Origin: an uncultured Algibacter sp.
GTDB lineage: Bacteria > Bacteroidota > Bacteroidia > Flavobacteriales > Flavobacteriaceae
Direction: 5' to 3'
Length of the DNA stretch: 64,000 nt
NCBI RefSeq assembly: GCF_947495675.1
Contig: NZ_CANLZX010000001.1
Span: forward strand, 1-64,000
Positions 10,401 through 19,988 of the stretch are shown here, piece by piece. Below the pieces are notes generated by a model that worked only from the letters and a program-made list of their open reading frames with translations, made no database searches and was not told the origin of the DNA. The position numbers and the translations under genes were made by a program. Numbering within the stretch: position 1 is the stretch's first letter; every line of letters starts with the position of its first letter.

Positions 10401-12092
10401 TTATTTATTTAATATTTGCTCTAATATTGTTCTTGTTATTAAATATGTTGGCCTAACACCCGACGTGCCTAAACCACCTGATGCTAATGTTGCTCCTGTT
10501 TCTAGAGGATTATCACTAGCATAATAAGCATATCTTACTTTTACATCTGCTCTTATACTACCACGTACTTTTGATGCGGCTTGAATGGCTTTTTGGTAGT
10601 GCGCTCCTTCCATTTCTAGACCAATTACATTCCACGTTGAGTTGTAAAAGAATTTTAAAATGTCTTTGTTTTGAAGCGACGTACCTAAAACTGTAATCAT
10701 TGAGCCTTCATAAACATTTACACCTTGACCTTCTAAATCTGCTCTTTTTAATTCGTTTTCAAAAGGATAATTATCTGCTGTACCTTCAAAAATATGAGCA
10801 GAAGGAATCATAATATCACCTTTTCCGCCTTCTAAAATTCCTGCCTTACCCATAATAGAAACAGACTCCACGTTTAAATGTGTTTTCTTAGCTTTTTGTT
10901 TATAAGGCTTAAGTAATTCATCTATGGTTTCATAGGCTTGTTCTCCAAAGGCATAATCCATGACTAATATAACAGGAGCGTCATCTTTCAAACCATTGCC
11001 ATCAACATTTATATCTAATTTTGATGAATCGATTTTGGCGGTATCAAATATTTGAACATCAATATTAGCTCCTGATGTATCCTTAATATAAATCATCCCT
11101 TTTTGCAACGCTTCTTTAGTTACTTTATTGCGAAGGTCATTATTTTCCTTATTACTTAAAGATTCGTATACTTCAAAAATATCCTTTTTAGAAACAATTG
11201 TTTTTAATGCATTTGGTGTAAAAAGCGTATTCATTACACTATGCATATTTGCACTTATAATATGAATTGGTCTTTCTAATAAATTATTTTTAAATAAATG
11301 GTCTTTAACAGTATTTGCCCAAATTTCCCCATGAATATGGTGCCCAATTCGTTCTCTTAAAACAGGGCTAAAAGTTACTGTTCGTTTATTATTATTTATT
11401 AATTCTTCTATGGCTAATTTTCCTAACCAATATACAATATGTAATAATCGTTCTGGTTGCGTTGGCAATGCAAACTCATTGTAAACACTAGTTAATTCAT
11501 TAAATGTTCTACCTAAAATATTGGCAGTATGTGTGATTGCCACCTCACGCTCTTCTTGAGTAAGCTTCTTTTTAGATAAAACCGCTTTTTCAAGTTTTAT
11601 CCAATCTCTTGTTGTAGATCCCTTTTCGTCAATAATTACACGATTACTAATCTTATGAGACTCTACAAAAAGAAAAGTAAGATGCGTTAAAATGTCGTAA
11701 ATTTCAGATCGCCCTCGAGTTATCTCAATATTCATCTGTTCATTATCAATTCGATAACAATTACGACGTCGTTTTTCTGGAATTATAGTTTTAAAATGCG
11801 AATTAGAATATCCTTCATCACTAGTAAGATTAATAAAAGTACACTCTTCAATACCTTGCGGCAATCGGTCTATAACATAAAGCAATCCTTCTAATTCTGC
11901 TTTTTCTTCTCCAATTGAGCCATATATTTCTGGACGTAAAAGCAATAATGATTGCCTTAAAGTCTCGCCCGAAACTCCCATTGGCTTATAAAAACCCCTG
12001 TTAAAAAGGTGACGCATAGTAACATACATACGCTCAATAGCGTTAGAGCTTTCTTGAGCGCGCGTTCTAGCATGATGTTTTTTACTACTCAT
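10401..12092 (-). CDS. Conserved 563-aa protein with phosphorylase-like motif (DUF6909-like?)
   Basis: The protein is soluble, without signal peptide or membrane segment. From memory it resembles a conserved Flavobacteriia family (possibly DUF6909). I cannot confirm the name. The N-terminal about 250 residues are helical and Arg/Leu-rich. The C-terminal about 200 residues look alpha/beta and contain IMGKAGILEGGKGDIMIP and, near residue 490, VIGLEMEGAHY. The latter resembles the EMEG/EMESA substrate loop of the purine/uridine nucleoside phosphorylase fold. A nucleotide- or nucleoside-binding enzyme is possible. A TATCTTTG promoter element lies 20 bases upstream of its ATG, so it may be the first gene of the polysaccharide transcript. 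Confidence 0.6.
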   Translation of the reverse strand: MSSKKHHARTRAQESSNAIERMYVTMRHLFNRGFYKPMGVSGETLRQSLLLLRPEIYGSIGEEKAELEGLLYVIDRLPQGIEECTFINLTSDEGYSNSHFKTIIPEKRRRNCYRIDNEQMNIEITRGRSEIYDILTHLTFLFVESHKISNRVIIDEKGSTTRDWIKLEKAVLSKKKLTQEEREVAITHTANILGRTFNELTSVYNEFALPTQPERLLHIVYWLGKLAIEELINNNKRTVTFSPVLRERIGHHIHGEIWANTVKDHLFKNNLLERPIHIISANMHSVMNTLFTPNALKTIVSKKDIFEVYESLSNKENNDLRNKVTKEALQKGMIYIKDTSGANIDVQIFDTAKIDSSKLDINVDGNGLKDDAPVILVMDYAFGEQAYETIDELLKPYKQKAKKTHLNVESVSIMGKAGILEGGKGDIMIPSAHIFEGTADNYPFENELKRADLEGQGVNVYEGSMITVLGTSLQNKDILKFFYNSTWNVIGLEMEGAHYQKAIQAASKVRGSIRADVKVRYAYYASDNPLETGATLASGGLGTSGVRPTYLITRTILEQILNK

Positions 12093-12111
12093 AGTTTAAT
12101 TTGGTTGGGGT

Positions 12112-12119
12112 CAAAGATA
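12112..12119 (-). promoter_or_regulatory. Bacteroidota -7 promoter element (TATCTTTG)
   Basis: TATCTTTG matches the Bacteroidota -7 consensus TAnnTTTG. It is 20 bases upstream of the 563-aa gene and is the best candidate start for the whole minus-strand polysaccharide transcript. Confidence 0.5.
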
Positions 12120-12138
12120 ATACTATTTGTGTTAATTT

Positions 12139-13626
12139 TTATACGGAAAAATTATCTGCAATCTTTCTATCATTAGATAATCTAGGAAGCTTATTCTGCC
12201 CACCTAACTTCCCTATTGATTTCATATAGTCTTGAAAACCTCCTTTTTTAACCTTTGTGATTTTTAAAGGTTGCAACACTTTGCCTTCAATTAAATCAAA
12301 ATAATACGAGTTTTGTTTTTGAAGTGATTCATCAATTTTTTTTGCTAAAATAGAAAGATCTTCAGGTTCCTTTTCAAATTCAATAAACCATTCGTGATAA
12401 GGCAACCCTTCATTCGGGTTAATTTGTGGCGCTACAGTAAACTCTGAAACCCTAATGTTTGTGTTTTCTGTAGCTTCTTGAATAGCTTGTTCTACTTCTT
12501 TACCAATAACATGCTCGCCAAAAGCTGAAATAAAATGTTTTATCCTACCAGAAACAATAACACGATAAGGTTTTGTAGAAGTAAACTGAACCGTGTCTCC
12601 AATATTATAAGCCCAAAGTCCAGCATTTGTAGAAATTATCATTACGTAGTTAACTCCTACTTTAACATCCTTTATTGTAATTCGTTGTGGATTGTCATCA
12701 AAAAATTCATCTGCTTTAATAAACTCATAAAATATACCTGAGTTTAGTTGAAGTAGCATCCCTTTTTCTTTTTGTTTGTCTTGAAATGCAAAGAAACCTT
12801 CGCTGGCTGGGTATAACTCTATGCTATCTACTTTTCGCCCAATAAGATTTTCAAATTTTGCTCTGTAAGGCTCGTAATTAACACCTCCAAAAATAAATAA
12901 ATTGAAATTTTTAAAAATATCTCCTACCTTTTTTCCTGTTTTCTGTTGTAATTTTTCAAAATACATTTGCACCCAAGATGGGATTCCAGAAATTATGGTC
13001 ATGTCTTCGGGTAAGGTTTCTTCAACTATAGCATCTACTTTAGTCTCCCAATCTTCAATACAATTTGTTTCCCAAGATGGTAATCTATTTTTCTGTAGAT
13101 ATTTAGGCACATAATGAGCTACAATACCAGATAAACGACCTAATTGCACACCATTTTGTTCATTTAAAATAGGGCTGCCTTGTAAAAAAATCATTTTACC
13201 ATTTACAAATTTGGCATTCCCTGTTTCATTAATGTACAGCAAAATAGCATTTCGAGCAGCTTCAACATGACTTGGCATGCTTTCTTTAGTTATAGGTATG
13301 TATTTTGAGCCAGAAGTAGTTCCTGATGTTTTTGCAAAATAAATTGGCTTCCCTTTCCAAAGTATATCTTCTTCTCCCGCAACAACCTTTTCAACATAAG
13401 GTTTTAATGCCTCGTAATCTCTTACAGGAACTCTTTTTACAAAATCATCATGATTGTTTATGCTTATAAAATCATGATCTTTTCCAAAGGCTGTAGCAGC
13501 CGCTTCGGAAATTAAATCTTGAAACACCTTTTTCTGAGTTTCAATTGGGTTATTTGCCCATTTTTGAACTTTTTTATAAACTCGTTTTGCAAAAGGTTTT
13601 GCTAAAGCAGACTTTAATGATAGCAT
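12139..13626 (-). CDS. GH3-family acyl-adenylating enzyme (auxin-responsive GH3-like)
   Basis: This 495-aa member of the adenylate-forming GH3 family resembles the plant acyl acid-amido synthetases. The P-loop-like signature AKTSGTTSGSKYIPIT is at about residues 95-111. Other family landmarks are LYPASEGFFAFQ, a YNIGDTVQF motif and a C-terminal SGRIKHFISAFGEHV segment. Bacteroidota commonly carry one such gene of unknown substrate. The gene is directly followed, upstream in transcription, by the hydrolase gene at 13627 with no spacer, so they are probably one transcript. The substrate cannot be read from sequence. Confidence 0.85.
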   Translation of the reverse strand: MLSLKSALAKPFAKRVYKKVQKWANNPIETQKKVFQDLISEAAATAFGKDHDFISINNHDDFVKRVPVRDYEALKPYVEKVVAGEEDILWKGKPIYFAKTSGTTSGSKYIPITKESMPSHVEAARNAILLYINETGNAKFVNGKMIFLQGSPILNEQNGVQLGRLSGIVAHYVPKYLQKNRLPSWETNCIEDWETKVDAIVEETLPEDMTIISGIPSWVQMYFEKLQQKTGKKVGDIFKNFNLFIFGGVNYEPYRAKFENLIGRKVDSIELYPASEGFFAFQDKQKEKGMLLQLNSGIFYEFIKADEFFDDNPQRITIKDVKVGVNYVMIISTNAGLWAYNIGDTVQFTSTKPYRVIVSGRIKHFISAFGEHVIGKEVEQAIQEATENTNIRVSEFTVAPQINPNEGLPYHEWFIEFEKEPEDLSILAKKIDESLQKQNSYYFDLIEGKVLQPLKITKVKKGGFQDYMKSIGKLGGQNKLPRLSNDRKIADNFSV

Positions 13627-14532
13627 TTATTTAGAATGTGATTTAAACCAATTAATAATTAAACTATCTCTTTCGTTTGTAACGTTTGATAAGATATGAT
13701 TTCCACCTTCAAATATCTTAAACTTAAAGTTTTTTTTGTTTGATAATTTTAATGAATCTATAAGTTGTATAGCCTCTTCTACTTTCACTCTATTATCATC
13801 AGTTCCATGAAGTATCAACAATGGTTCATTTATTTTATTATGCCAAAAAATGGCAGATCGTTTTACGTATTCTTGTTTATTAATTATAGTATCACCAAAC
13901 AAAGGTTTGTATACATTATGATACATGTTTTCTCTGTATTTAATAGATTCAAATTTATTTGTTGGAGAACCTACAACTGCTAGACTATTAATATTATCTG
14001 TTAATTGTGATACTTGATATGCATTCATACCACCTCTTGAATAGCCTAAAATATGAATATTTTTTCTGTCAACAATATTTAAATCTTTTGCAATATCTAT
14101 AAGTTTTAAAATATCATTTACATCATTTCCCCCAAATTCATCAACACCCTCACTAGATATATTTCCTCTTAATTGAGAAGCTAAAACAACATATCCTTTT
14201 AAACTTAAATCATTAATCATTTTAAGCTGATACCCATTAAGCATCCCATAGCTTTGATTTCCTCCTCTGCAAAAAATTATTGCAGGTAATTTTGCTTGGT
14301 TCTGTTTAATTGGCTTTGCAATAAAACCTTCAATTTTTAAACCATCTGAAAGGTATCTAATTTTAAAAAAATCTACACTTTCACTATTAAAAAAATCTGT
14401 TTTATTTAAAAGTTGTTGATAAATTATGTCTTTATGAAACGTTTTGCGCTCCTGTTCTTTACAAGATAAAAAAACAAAACCCAATATTAGTATAGCCTTT
14501 AAAAAGAATGCTTTATCACAAACTATTTTCAT
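13627..14532 (-). CDS. Alpha/beta-hydrolase lipoprotein, prolyl-oligopeptidase-like
   Basis: The N-terminus has a hydrophobic signal ending GFVFLSC, a type II lipobox with Cys near residue 24. The rest is an S9-type alpha/beta hydrolase domain: the nucleophile elbow GYSRGG near residues 162-167, a likely acid Asp in HGTDDNRV near 246 and a His in GGNHIL near 277. A serine peptidase or esterase at the envelope is likely; the substrate is unknown. Its ATG overlaps the stop of the M23 peptidase gene (ATGA) and it abuts the GH3-type gene, so the three form an operon. Confidence 0.82.
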   Translation of the reverse strand: MKIVCDKAFFLKAILILGFVFLSCKEQERKTFHKDIIYQQLLNKTDFFNSESVDFFKIRYLSDGLKIEGFIAKPIKQNQAKLPAIIFCRGGNQSYGMLNGYQLKMINDLSLKGYVVLASQLRGNISSEGVDEFGGNDVNDILKLIDIAKDLNIVDRKNIHILGYSRGGMNAYQVSQLTDNINSLAVVGSPTNKFESIKYRENMYHNVYKPLFGDTIINKQEYVKRSAIFWHNKINEPLLILHGTDDNRVKVEEAIQLIDSLKLSNKKNFKFKIFEGGNHILSNVTNERDSLIINWFKSHSK

Positions 14533-15398
14533 TTAAAATCTATAAAATTTGTTGGATTAATTGGGTATCCATCATTCCAAAGTTCAAAATGTAAATGTGG
14601 CCCTGTTGATAATTCACCTGTGTTTCCTGCTGTAGCTATAACTTCTCCAGCTTTTACTAAATCGCCTTGTACTTTTGTTAGTGAGGCGTTATGTTTATAT
14701 ACTGAAATTAACCCATAACTATGCTCTATAATTATTACATAACCAGTGCTAGAGGTCCACTCTGCAAAAACCACTATACCATCGGCAGTAGATTTAATAG
14801 GTGTGTCTTTAGCCACTACAATGTCTACAGCAAAGTGTTTTTCTTTAGCATTATAAGGCTCACTAATGGTACCACTTACAGGCGGAAACAAAACAAAATT
14901 TGTTGCTGTGGTTGCAGATTCAAAAAGATTATATTTATCTTCTTTATCTACTTTTTCTCGAAGTAGTGAATCCTCAGCTATTGGGTTTAAATCAACATCA
15001 TTAGCCTCTAATTTTACAGCTTCAATAATTGAATCTTTATTAAAATCTACGGCATTTACTTCACCTGTTAATACGTTTTTTATAGATTCATACAAACGGT
15101 CATTCATGTGTATAACTTGTTGAAGAGAGTCTGTTTTATAACTTAACTCTGTCGCCTTCTTTTTTAATGCTGTTGAAGAATAGCCAGGAATATATTCTCT
15201 TAACGGTGTAAGTGCAATTAACAAATATGTTAGTGTTATTAAAAAAATAGCTAATAAAGATGTTAATACAAAAACATTTAATCGTGTTAATTTAAATGAT
15301 AGACGCTCTTCGAAAGTGTTTTCATTAAGTATCATTAATCGATACTTATCAAGTAACTTTCTTTTTATCTTTTTAGGTTTCTTTTTTTTGTCTGCCAT
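14529..15398 (-). CDS. M23 metallopeptidase, membrane-anchored (LytM-type)
   Basis: This 289-aa protein has a Lys-rich cytoplasmic N-terminus, one membrane segment at about residues 38-62, a coiled-coil-like stretch at 80-110 and a C-terminal M23 domain. The zinc motifs are intact: HFAVD near residue 187 (HxxxD) and HLHFELW near 266 (HxH). PFAM M23 enzymes cut peptidoglycan peptide bridges or act as divisome/elongasome activators. The type II topology and approx. 290-aa length are typical of Bacteroidota cell-wall endopeptidases. Confidence 0.92.
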   Translation of the reverse strand: MADKKKKPKKIKRKLLDKYRLMILNENTFEERLSFKLTRLNVFVLTSLLAIFLITLTYLLIALTPLREYIPGYSSTALKKKATELSYKTDSLQQVIHMNDRLYESIKNVLTGEVNAVDFNKDSIIEAVKLEANDVDLNPIAEDSLLREKVDKEDKYNLFESATTATNFVLFPPVSGTISEPYNAKEKHFAVDIVVAKDTPIKSTADGIVVFAEWTSSTGYVIIIEHSYGLISVYKHNASLTKVQGDLVKAGEVIATAGNTGELSTGPHLHFELWNDGYPINPTNFIDFK

Positions 15399-15488
15399 GT
15401 TAAAACAAAAATAAATAAATTTATTACAAGACTTAGCTCTCTATATGCTAAAGTTATGCTTAAAACAGTTTTATTTAACTTTAATTAT

Positions 15489-15496
15489 TAACTTTG
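15489..15496 (+). promoter_or_regulatory. Bacteroidota -7 promoter element for tatA
   Basis: TAACTTTG fits TAnnTTTG and lies 19 bases before the tatA ATG. This is the expected spacing for a short 5' leader. Confidence 0.5.
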
Positions 15497-15515
15497 CATA
15501 ACAAAATAAAAAGTT

Positions 15516-15701
15516 ATGATATCATCAAGTATATTTTTAGGAGCAATAGGACCTTGGCAAATAGCATTAATCGTTGTGGTTGTTTTACTTTTATTTGGAG
15601 GTAAAAAAATACCTGAATTAATGCGTGGATTAGGTAGCGGAATTAAAGAATTTAAAGACGCAAGTAAAGAAGAAGAAACTACCGATGATAATAAGGGATA
15701 A
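15516..15701 (+). CDS. tatA: Twin-arginine translocase subunit TatA
   Basis: This 61-aa protein has a single N-terminal membrane helix ([12 protein letters not shown]) followed by the hallmark [20 protein letters not shown], with the FG hinge, amphipathic helix and conserved glycine, and then an acidic tail. Such proteins oligomerise to form the Tat pore for folded proteins. It is a lone plus-strand gene between minus-strand genes, with its own promoter element and terminator. tatC is not in the window. Confidence 0.95.
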   Translation: MISSSIFLGAIGPWQIALIVVVVLLLFGGKKIPELMRGLGSGIKEFKDASKEEETTDDNKG

Positions 15702-15720
15702 ACTTTGATTTATCTAAACT

Positions 15721-15752
15721 AAAAAAACCAGCTTAATAAGCTGGTTTTTTTA
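15721..15752. terminator. Intrinsic terminator after tatA (bidirectional)
   Basis: CCAGCTTA/TAAGCTGG forms an 8-bp stem around a single A, with an A-run before and T-run after it. It lies between convergent tatA and the DUF4837 gene and can serve both. Confidence 0.88.
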
Positions 15753-15773
15753 TATCATAATAGTTAGTTCTTA

Positions 15774-16784
15774 TTATTCTATTTTAACTGATTTAATAAT
15801 AGACTCAAGTTCTAACATATAGTTTCTTTTCTCAACAGATGGTGCAAAAATAAAACCTTCAATGCCTATCCATCTTTTATTTACTTTATCTTCTATGGTA
15901 TAGTTTATAAACGATCCGCCCATAAAATCGTTTGTTAACTCCCAAAGTCCTTTTGTTTCAAAAGCTGGTTTATTGTCTAAAATTGTCTCAGCATGAAATG
16001 GTGTATATGCATCTTCAGTAATCATATAAGAACTTACCTCTTCTCCATTAGCATTAACTGTTCCGTCTAATCGTCCTTTAAAATAGGTTTTTCCAATAGA
16101 ATCTCTAATCTTAATTATTTGATTTACAGTAGTATCATTTCTTTTTATAGCCTCATAAGGCAGTTCGTAAATCATAATATGAGAATGTCCTGTTGTAATA
16201 TCCTTTCTAAACCAAAAGAAGTTATCGGTTTCTTTTGCGGCTTCATAAATTGATGCAAATTGAATTGTTAAACCTAGTTTTTCTTTTATTGATGTAAAAC
16301 TATGTGGAGATTTTGACATTTGACGCTGTCTTTCTGTAAGCTCAGCATTCCTGAAAGTTTCAATAATTTTAGATTCATTAGCAGTTAAAACATTAACAAT
16401 ATCTTCTTTTGTTTTTCCAGAAACTACTATTACTTTTTGTGGCCTTGCATATACATCGTCAGATATAGTAATACCTGCATCTTTTCCAGTTTCTATTTTT
16501 AAAACTGTTCTGTTTTTTGTTACAAAACCAGAAAAAACTGATGGTGGAATTTGACTAATTGTAAACGTAGGTTCATCCTGTGGCAATCCATATATTGGTT
16601 TTGCAAGTGTTTGCCTAATAGCATCGCCAATTCGTCCATCCCAAAAATCATTTTCAGTAACTACAGATACATTATTTATTGCACCAGAGGCATCAGGTAA
16701 AAATCTTTCTTTTGATGTTTTTTTATTATCACCACAAGACAACAAAAGTGTTAATGCAAGCATAGAAAATACAAGATATCGCAT
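15774..16784 (-). CDS. DUF4837 lipoprotein
   Basis: This 336-aa protein has a signal peptide ending LTLLLSCGDNKK, so it is a lipoprotein with Cys near residue 17. The body resembles the Bacteroidota-specific DUF4837 family: LPDASGAINNVSVVTENDFWDG at the start of the mature part, and a paired alpha/beta layout. The function is unknown. It lies 23 bases downstream of the MltD-like transglycosylase gene, suggesting co-expression and a possible envelope role. Confidence 0.85.
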   Translation of the reverse strand: MRYLVFSMLALTLLLSCGDNKKTSKERFLPDASGAINNVSVVTENDFWDGRIGDAIRQTLAKPIYGLPQDEPTFTISQIPPSVFSGFVTKNRTVLKIETGKDAGITISDDVYARPQKVIVVSGKTKEDIVNVLTANESKIIETFRNAELTERQRQMSKSPHSFTSIKEKLGLTIQFASIYEAAKETDNFFWFRKDITTGHSHIMIYELPYEAIKRNDTTVNQIIKIRDSIGKTYFKGRLDGTVNANGEEVSSYMITEDAYTPFHAETILDNKPAFETKGLWELTNDFMGGSFINYTIEDKVNKRWIGIEGFIFAPSVEKRNYMLELESIIKSVKIE

Positions 16785-16807
16785 AATATTTTAAATTTTA
16801 AATAAGT

Positions 16808-18394
16808 TTAACCCTTAGCTATTTTAAGTTTCATTCCGGGTTTTAATTTATTACCACTAATACCGTTCCAATCTTTAATATTTTGAACAGAAACTCCAGG
16901 AAATTTTTGAGAAATACTCCATAATGAGTCTCCATTCTCTACTGTGTAGTTAATAACTTCGCCAGATATAGGTTTGGGTTTTATAATCGTTTTTACAGAG
17001 GATGAAGCATTTACATTAGGCTTTCGAGGGTAAATTATAAGTTTCTGGCCAATTTTTAAGTTGTTACTTCTTAAACCATTCCATTGTTTAATACTACTTA
17101 CTCTAACACCATATAATCTAGATATTTTACCTAAATAATCACCAGATTTTACTCTATAAGTAGTTTTAGATTCCGCATTTGAAAATTGAGGTAAAGGTTT
17201 TTCGCGTTTATCAAATTCTGCTTTAGCAAACGCATAAATTCTATCTTCGTTATTTACGAATGTACCCACGACATCGCGAGGTAATCTTAAAACATAGTTT
17301 TCTCCTTTAACAAAAGGAATAATATCTAGTTTATAGGATGGATTTAAAAATTGAAGCTCTTCAATAGGAGTTCCTGTAGCTTCTGAAACTTGATCGAGTG
17401 TTATCATTTGTTTTACTCGAATCGTGTCTGTCTCAAAATATGCTAATTCTGGTTTGTATTTTTTAAAACCGTGTTCTTTAGCATATTCAAAAATATACAT
17501 GTTAGCCAAAAATGCAGGCAAATATCCGGCTGTTTCTCGAGGTAAATTATGTCTTATATTCCAATAATTTCTGTAGCCTCCAGAACGCCTAATGGCTTTA
17601 CCAACATTACCTGGGCCAGAATTATAAGCTGCTAACGCCAAATCCCAATCTCCAAAAATTTTATATAACCTAGCTAAATATTTAGCTGCAGCCTCGGTCG
17701 ATTTTATGGGATCACTACGCTCATCAACATAACTACTTACATCCAAACCGTATTCTTTACCTGTACCAAACATAAATTGCCATAAACCAGTAGCACCAAC
17801 CCTAGATTTAGCTCTTGGTTTTAATGCCGATTCTACAATGGCAAGATATTTTACTTCTAAAGGAATGTCATGATGATCTAATTCACGCTCAAACATTGGG
17901 AAATAAAAAGCGCTTAATGTTAGAAGCTTTTGGATAGAATTTCGTCTATGTTTTAAATATGACTTAATAACACTTTCTAAAGAAGGATTATATTCTACAT
18001 TAAAAGGCGTTCGGGCATCTAATGCTTTTAAACGTGCTTTAAGTGTATCTGTATGTAATTCTGGATAATCAACAGGTTGATAATCTAACTCGGTAACAGA
18101 TTTGTATATTGTGTCAAATAAATGATTACTATATAACTCTTCAAACCAAGCTTCATCCAGTTTAAGAACAAACTCGTTGTCTTTTAAATTATTGATTGAA
18201 GTGCTATCTATCTCAGCTTCTATAACTTTAACAGGATGTGTATCGCCTTCAATTTTAGAATTTGTAATATTTGGTTTTTGAACATCTATTGTGTCCTTAA
18301 TTATTTTATTCTGTATTGAAATAGTGTCTTGTGTTTGAGAAAAACAAAGACCTACATTAAGAAGACATAGTGTTGTTAAAAACCGAAAAGCCAT
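16808..18394 (-). CDS. mltD: MltD-like lytic transglycosylase with two LysM domains
   Basis: This 528-aa exported protein cleaves peptidoglycan glycan strands. A signal peptide (residues 1-20, ending CFSQ) is followed by a linker and then an SLT domain at about residues 150-300. The latter has the catalytic-Glu context VESALKPRAKSRVGATGLWQF and the NSGPGNVGKAI segment. Two LysM peptidoglycan-binding repeats follow: about 410-455 (YRVKSGDYLGKIS) and about 480-526 (YTVENGDSLWSIS). The order SLT then LysM is that of MltD. Its ATG is preceded by a 14-bp palindrome at 18402-18415. Confidence 0.93.
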   Translation of the reverse strand: MAFRFLTTLCLLNVGLCFSQTQDTISIQNKIIKDTIDVQKPNITNSKIEGDTHPVKVIEAEIDSTSINNLKDNEFVLKLDEAWFEELYSNHLFDTIYKSVTELDYQPVDYPELHTDTLKARLKALDARTPFNVEYNPSLESVIKSYLKHRRNSIQKLLTLSAFYFPMFERELDHHDIPLEVKYLAIVESALKPRAKSRVGATGLWQFMFGTGKEYGLDVSSYVDERSDPIKSTEAAAKYLARLYKIFGDWDLALAAYNSGPGNVGKAIRRSGGYRNYWNIRHNLPRETAGYLPAFLANMYIFEYAKEHGFKKYKPELAYFETDTIRVKQMITLDQVSEATGTPIEELQFLNPSYKLDIIPFVKGENYVLRLPRDVVGTFVNNEDRIYAFAKAEFDKREKPLPQFSNAESKTTYRVKSGDYLGKISRLYGVRVSSIKQWNGLRSNNLKIGQKLIIYPRKPNVNASSSVKTIIKPKPISGEVINYTVENGDSLWSISQKFPGVSVQNIKDWNGISGNKLKPGMKLKIAKG

Positions 18395-18469
18395 AAAATC
18401 TATTCATTAATGAATGATATTATGGCTAAAATCGTATTTTTAAAGGTAATTTGAAAACTTATTTCAAAA

Positions 18470-19657
18470 TTAATCTAAAATAGCTGCAATACCAGGAAGT
18501 GTTTTACCTTCTAAACTTTCAAGCATAGCACCACCACCAGTGCTTACGTAACTTACTTTGTCCTCAAAACCAAATTGTTTGACAGCCGCAACAGAATCGC
18601 CACCTCCAACTAACGAAAATGCTCCGTTTTTAGTTGCCTCAGCAATAGAGTTACCTAATTCTATAGTTCCGTTTGCAAAACTTTCCATTTCAAAAACACC
18701 TAATGGGCCGTTCCATAAAATTGTTTTTGATTGCATTACTACATCATGAAATAGTTTAATAGATTTTGGTCCAGCATCAACACCTTCCCACCCATCAGGA
18801 ATGTTATTTATATCAACAACTTGCTTATTTGCATCATTACTAAAAGCATCTGCAGCAACTGTATCAACAGGTATATGAATTTGTACGTTTTTAGCTTTGG
18901 CTTGTTTTAAAATCTCTAATGCTAACGGCATTTTGTCGTCTTCACATATGGAATTTCCTATTTTTCCACCTTGAGCTTTCACAAACGTAAAAGCCATACC
19001 ACCACCAATAATTAAGTGATCAACTTTATCAAGAATATTTTCAATAATTGTAATTTTAGAAGACACTTTAGCACCTCCAAGTATAGCTAAAACAGGTTTT
19101 TCTCCTGTTTCCATAACTTTATTAATGCTTTCAATTTCTTGAGCTAATAGGCTTCCAAAGCATTTTTTACCTTCAAAAAATTGAGCAACAATAGTGGTTG
19201 ATGCGTGCGCTCTATGTGCTGTACCAAAAGCATCATTCACATAAATATCACCTAATTTTGATAATTTTTCAGCAAAATCTTTATCTCCGGCAGTTTCTTC
19301 TTTATAAAAACGTAAGTTTTCAAGTAATAGAATTTCGCCAGGTTGTAAACTTGCAGCTGCAGCCTCAACATCATCGCCAATACAATCAGCAAGAGTTTTA
19401 ACTTCAACACCTAAAATATCTTCAACTTTATTTGCTATGTGCTTTAATGAAAAGGCATCTTGAAATCCTTTTGGTCGGCCTAAATGAGACATTAAAATAC
19501 AGCTTCCGCCATCTTCTAATATTTTAATAATTGTAGGTTTTGCAGATACAATTCTTGTAGCATCTGTAACTTCAAAATTTTCATTTAAAGGCACATTAAA
19601 ATCTACTCTTATTAATGCTTTTTTATTTGCAAAATTAAAATCGTTAAGCGTTTTCAT
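18470..19657 (-). CDS. pgk: Phosphoglycerate kinase
   Basis: It transfers phosphate from 1,3-bisphosphoglycerate to ADP in glycolysis. The 395-aa sequence contains [20 protein letters not shown] at the N-terminus, [53 protein letters not shown] and the C-terminal [13 protein letters not shown] and STGGGAMLE. All substrate and nucleotide motifs are present. It is a single-gene transcript with a TACATTTG promoter element upstream. Confidence 0.98.
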   Translation of the reverse strand: MKTLNDFNFANKKALIRVDFNVPLNENFEVTDATRIVSAKPTIIKILEDGGSCILMSHLGRPKGFQDAFSLKHIANKVEDILGVEVKTLADCIGDDVEAAAASLQPGEILLLENLRFYKEETAGDKDFAEKLSKLGDIYVNDAFGTAHRAHASTTIVAQFFEGKKCFGSLLAQEIESINKVMETGEKPVLAILGGAKVSSKITIIENILDKVDHLIIGGGMAFTFVKAQGGKIGNSICEDDKMPLALEILKQAKAKNVQIHIPVDTVAADAFSNDANKQVVDINNIPDGWEGVDAGPKSIKLFHDVVMQSKTILWNGPLGVFEMESFANGTIELGNSIAEATKNGAFSLVGGGDSVAAVKQFGFEDKVSYVSTGGGAMLESLEGKTLPGIAAILD

Positions 19658-19693
19658 TATATATATGTTTTTATTTTTTAACTATTTGAAACA

Positions 19694-19701
19694 CAAATGT
19701 A
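19694..19701 (-). promoter_or_regulatory. Bacteroidota -7 promoter element for pgk
   Basis: TACATTTG on the minus strand, 36 bases before the pgk ATG, matches TAnnTTTG. The rest of the 331-base gap to the DUF418 gene (19702-19988) shows no further gene or strong hairpin. Confidence 0.5.
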
Positions 19702-19988
19702 ACTAATTAAAAAGCGATAAAAAATGACTTTTTTCACGAAAACGATATAGCTTGAGAAGAAATGTTTGATTTTTGAATTATATAGGTATCACATGTTAAA
19801 TATTTCATTTATAACCATGTATTTCTATACTGAAAATGGCATATAGATGATATACCGGATTTGTGTTTATAGAATTTTTCCTCTACTTTAGTTTAACGTC
19901 GCGGACATATCATTAGAACGATTTTATATTCCCAAAAGTACTACCGCTACCCCAAAAGGAAAATATAATTTAATTAAAAAATAGTCTT

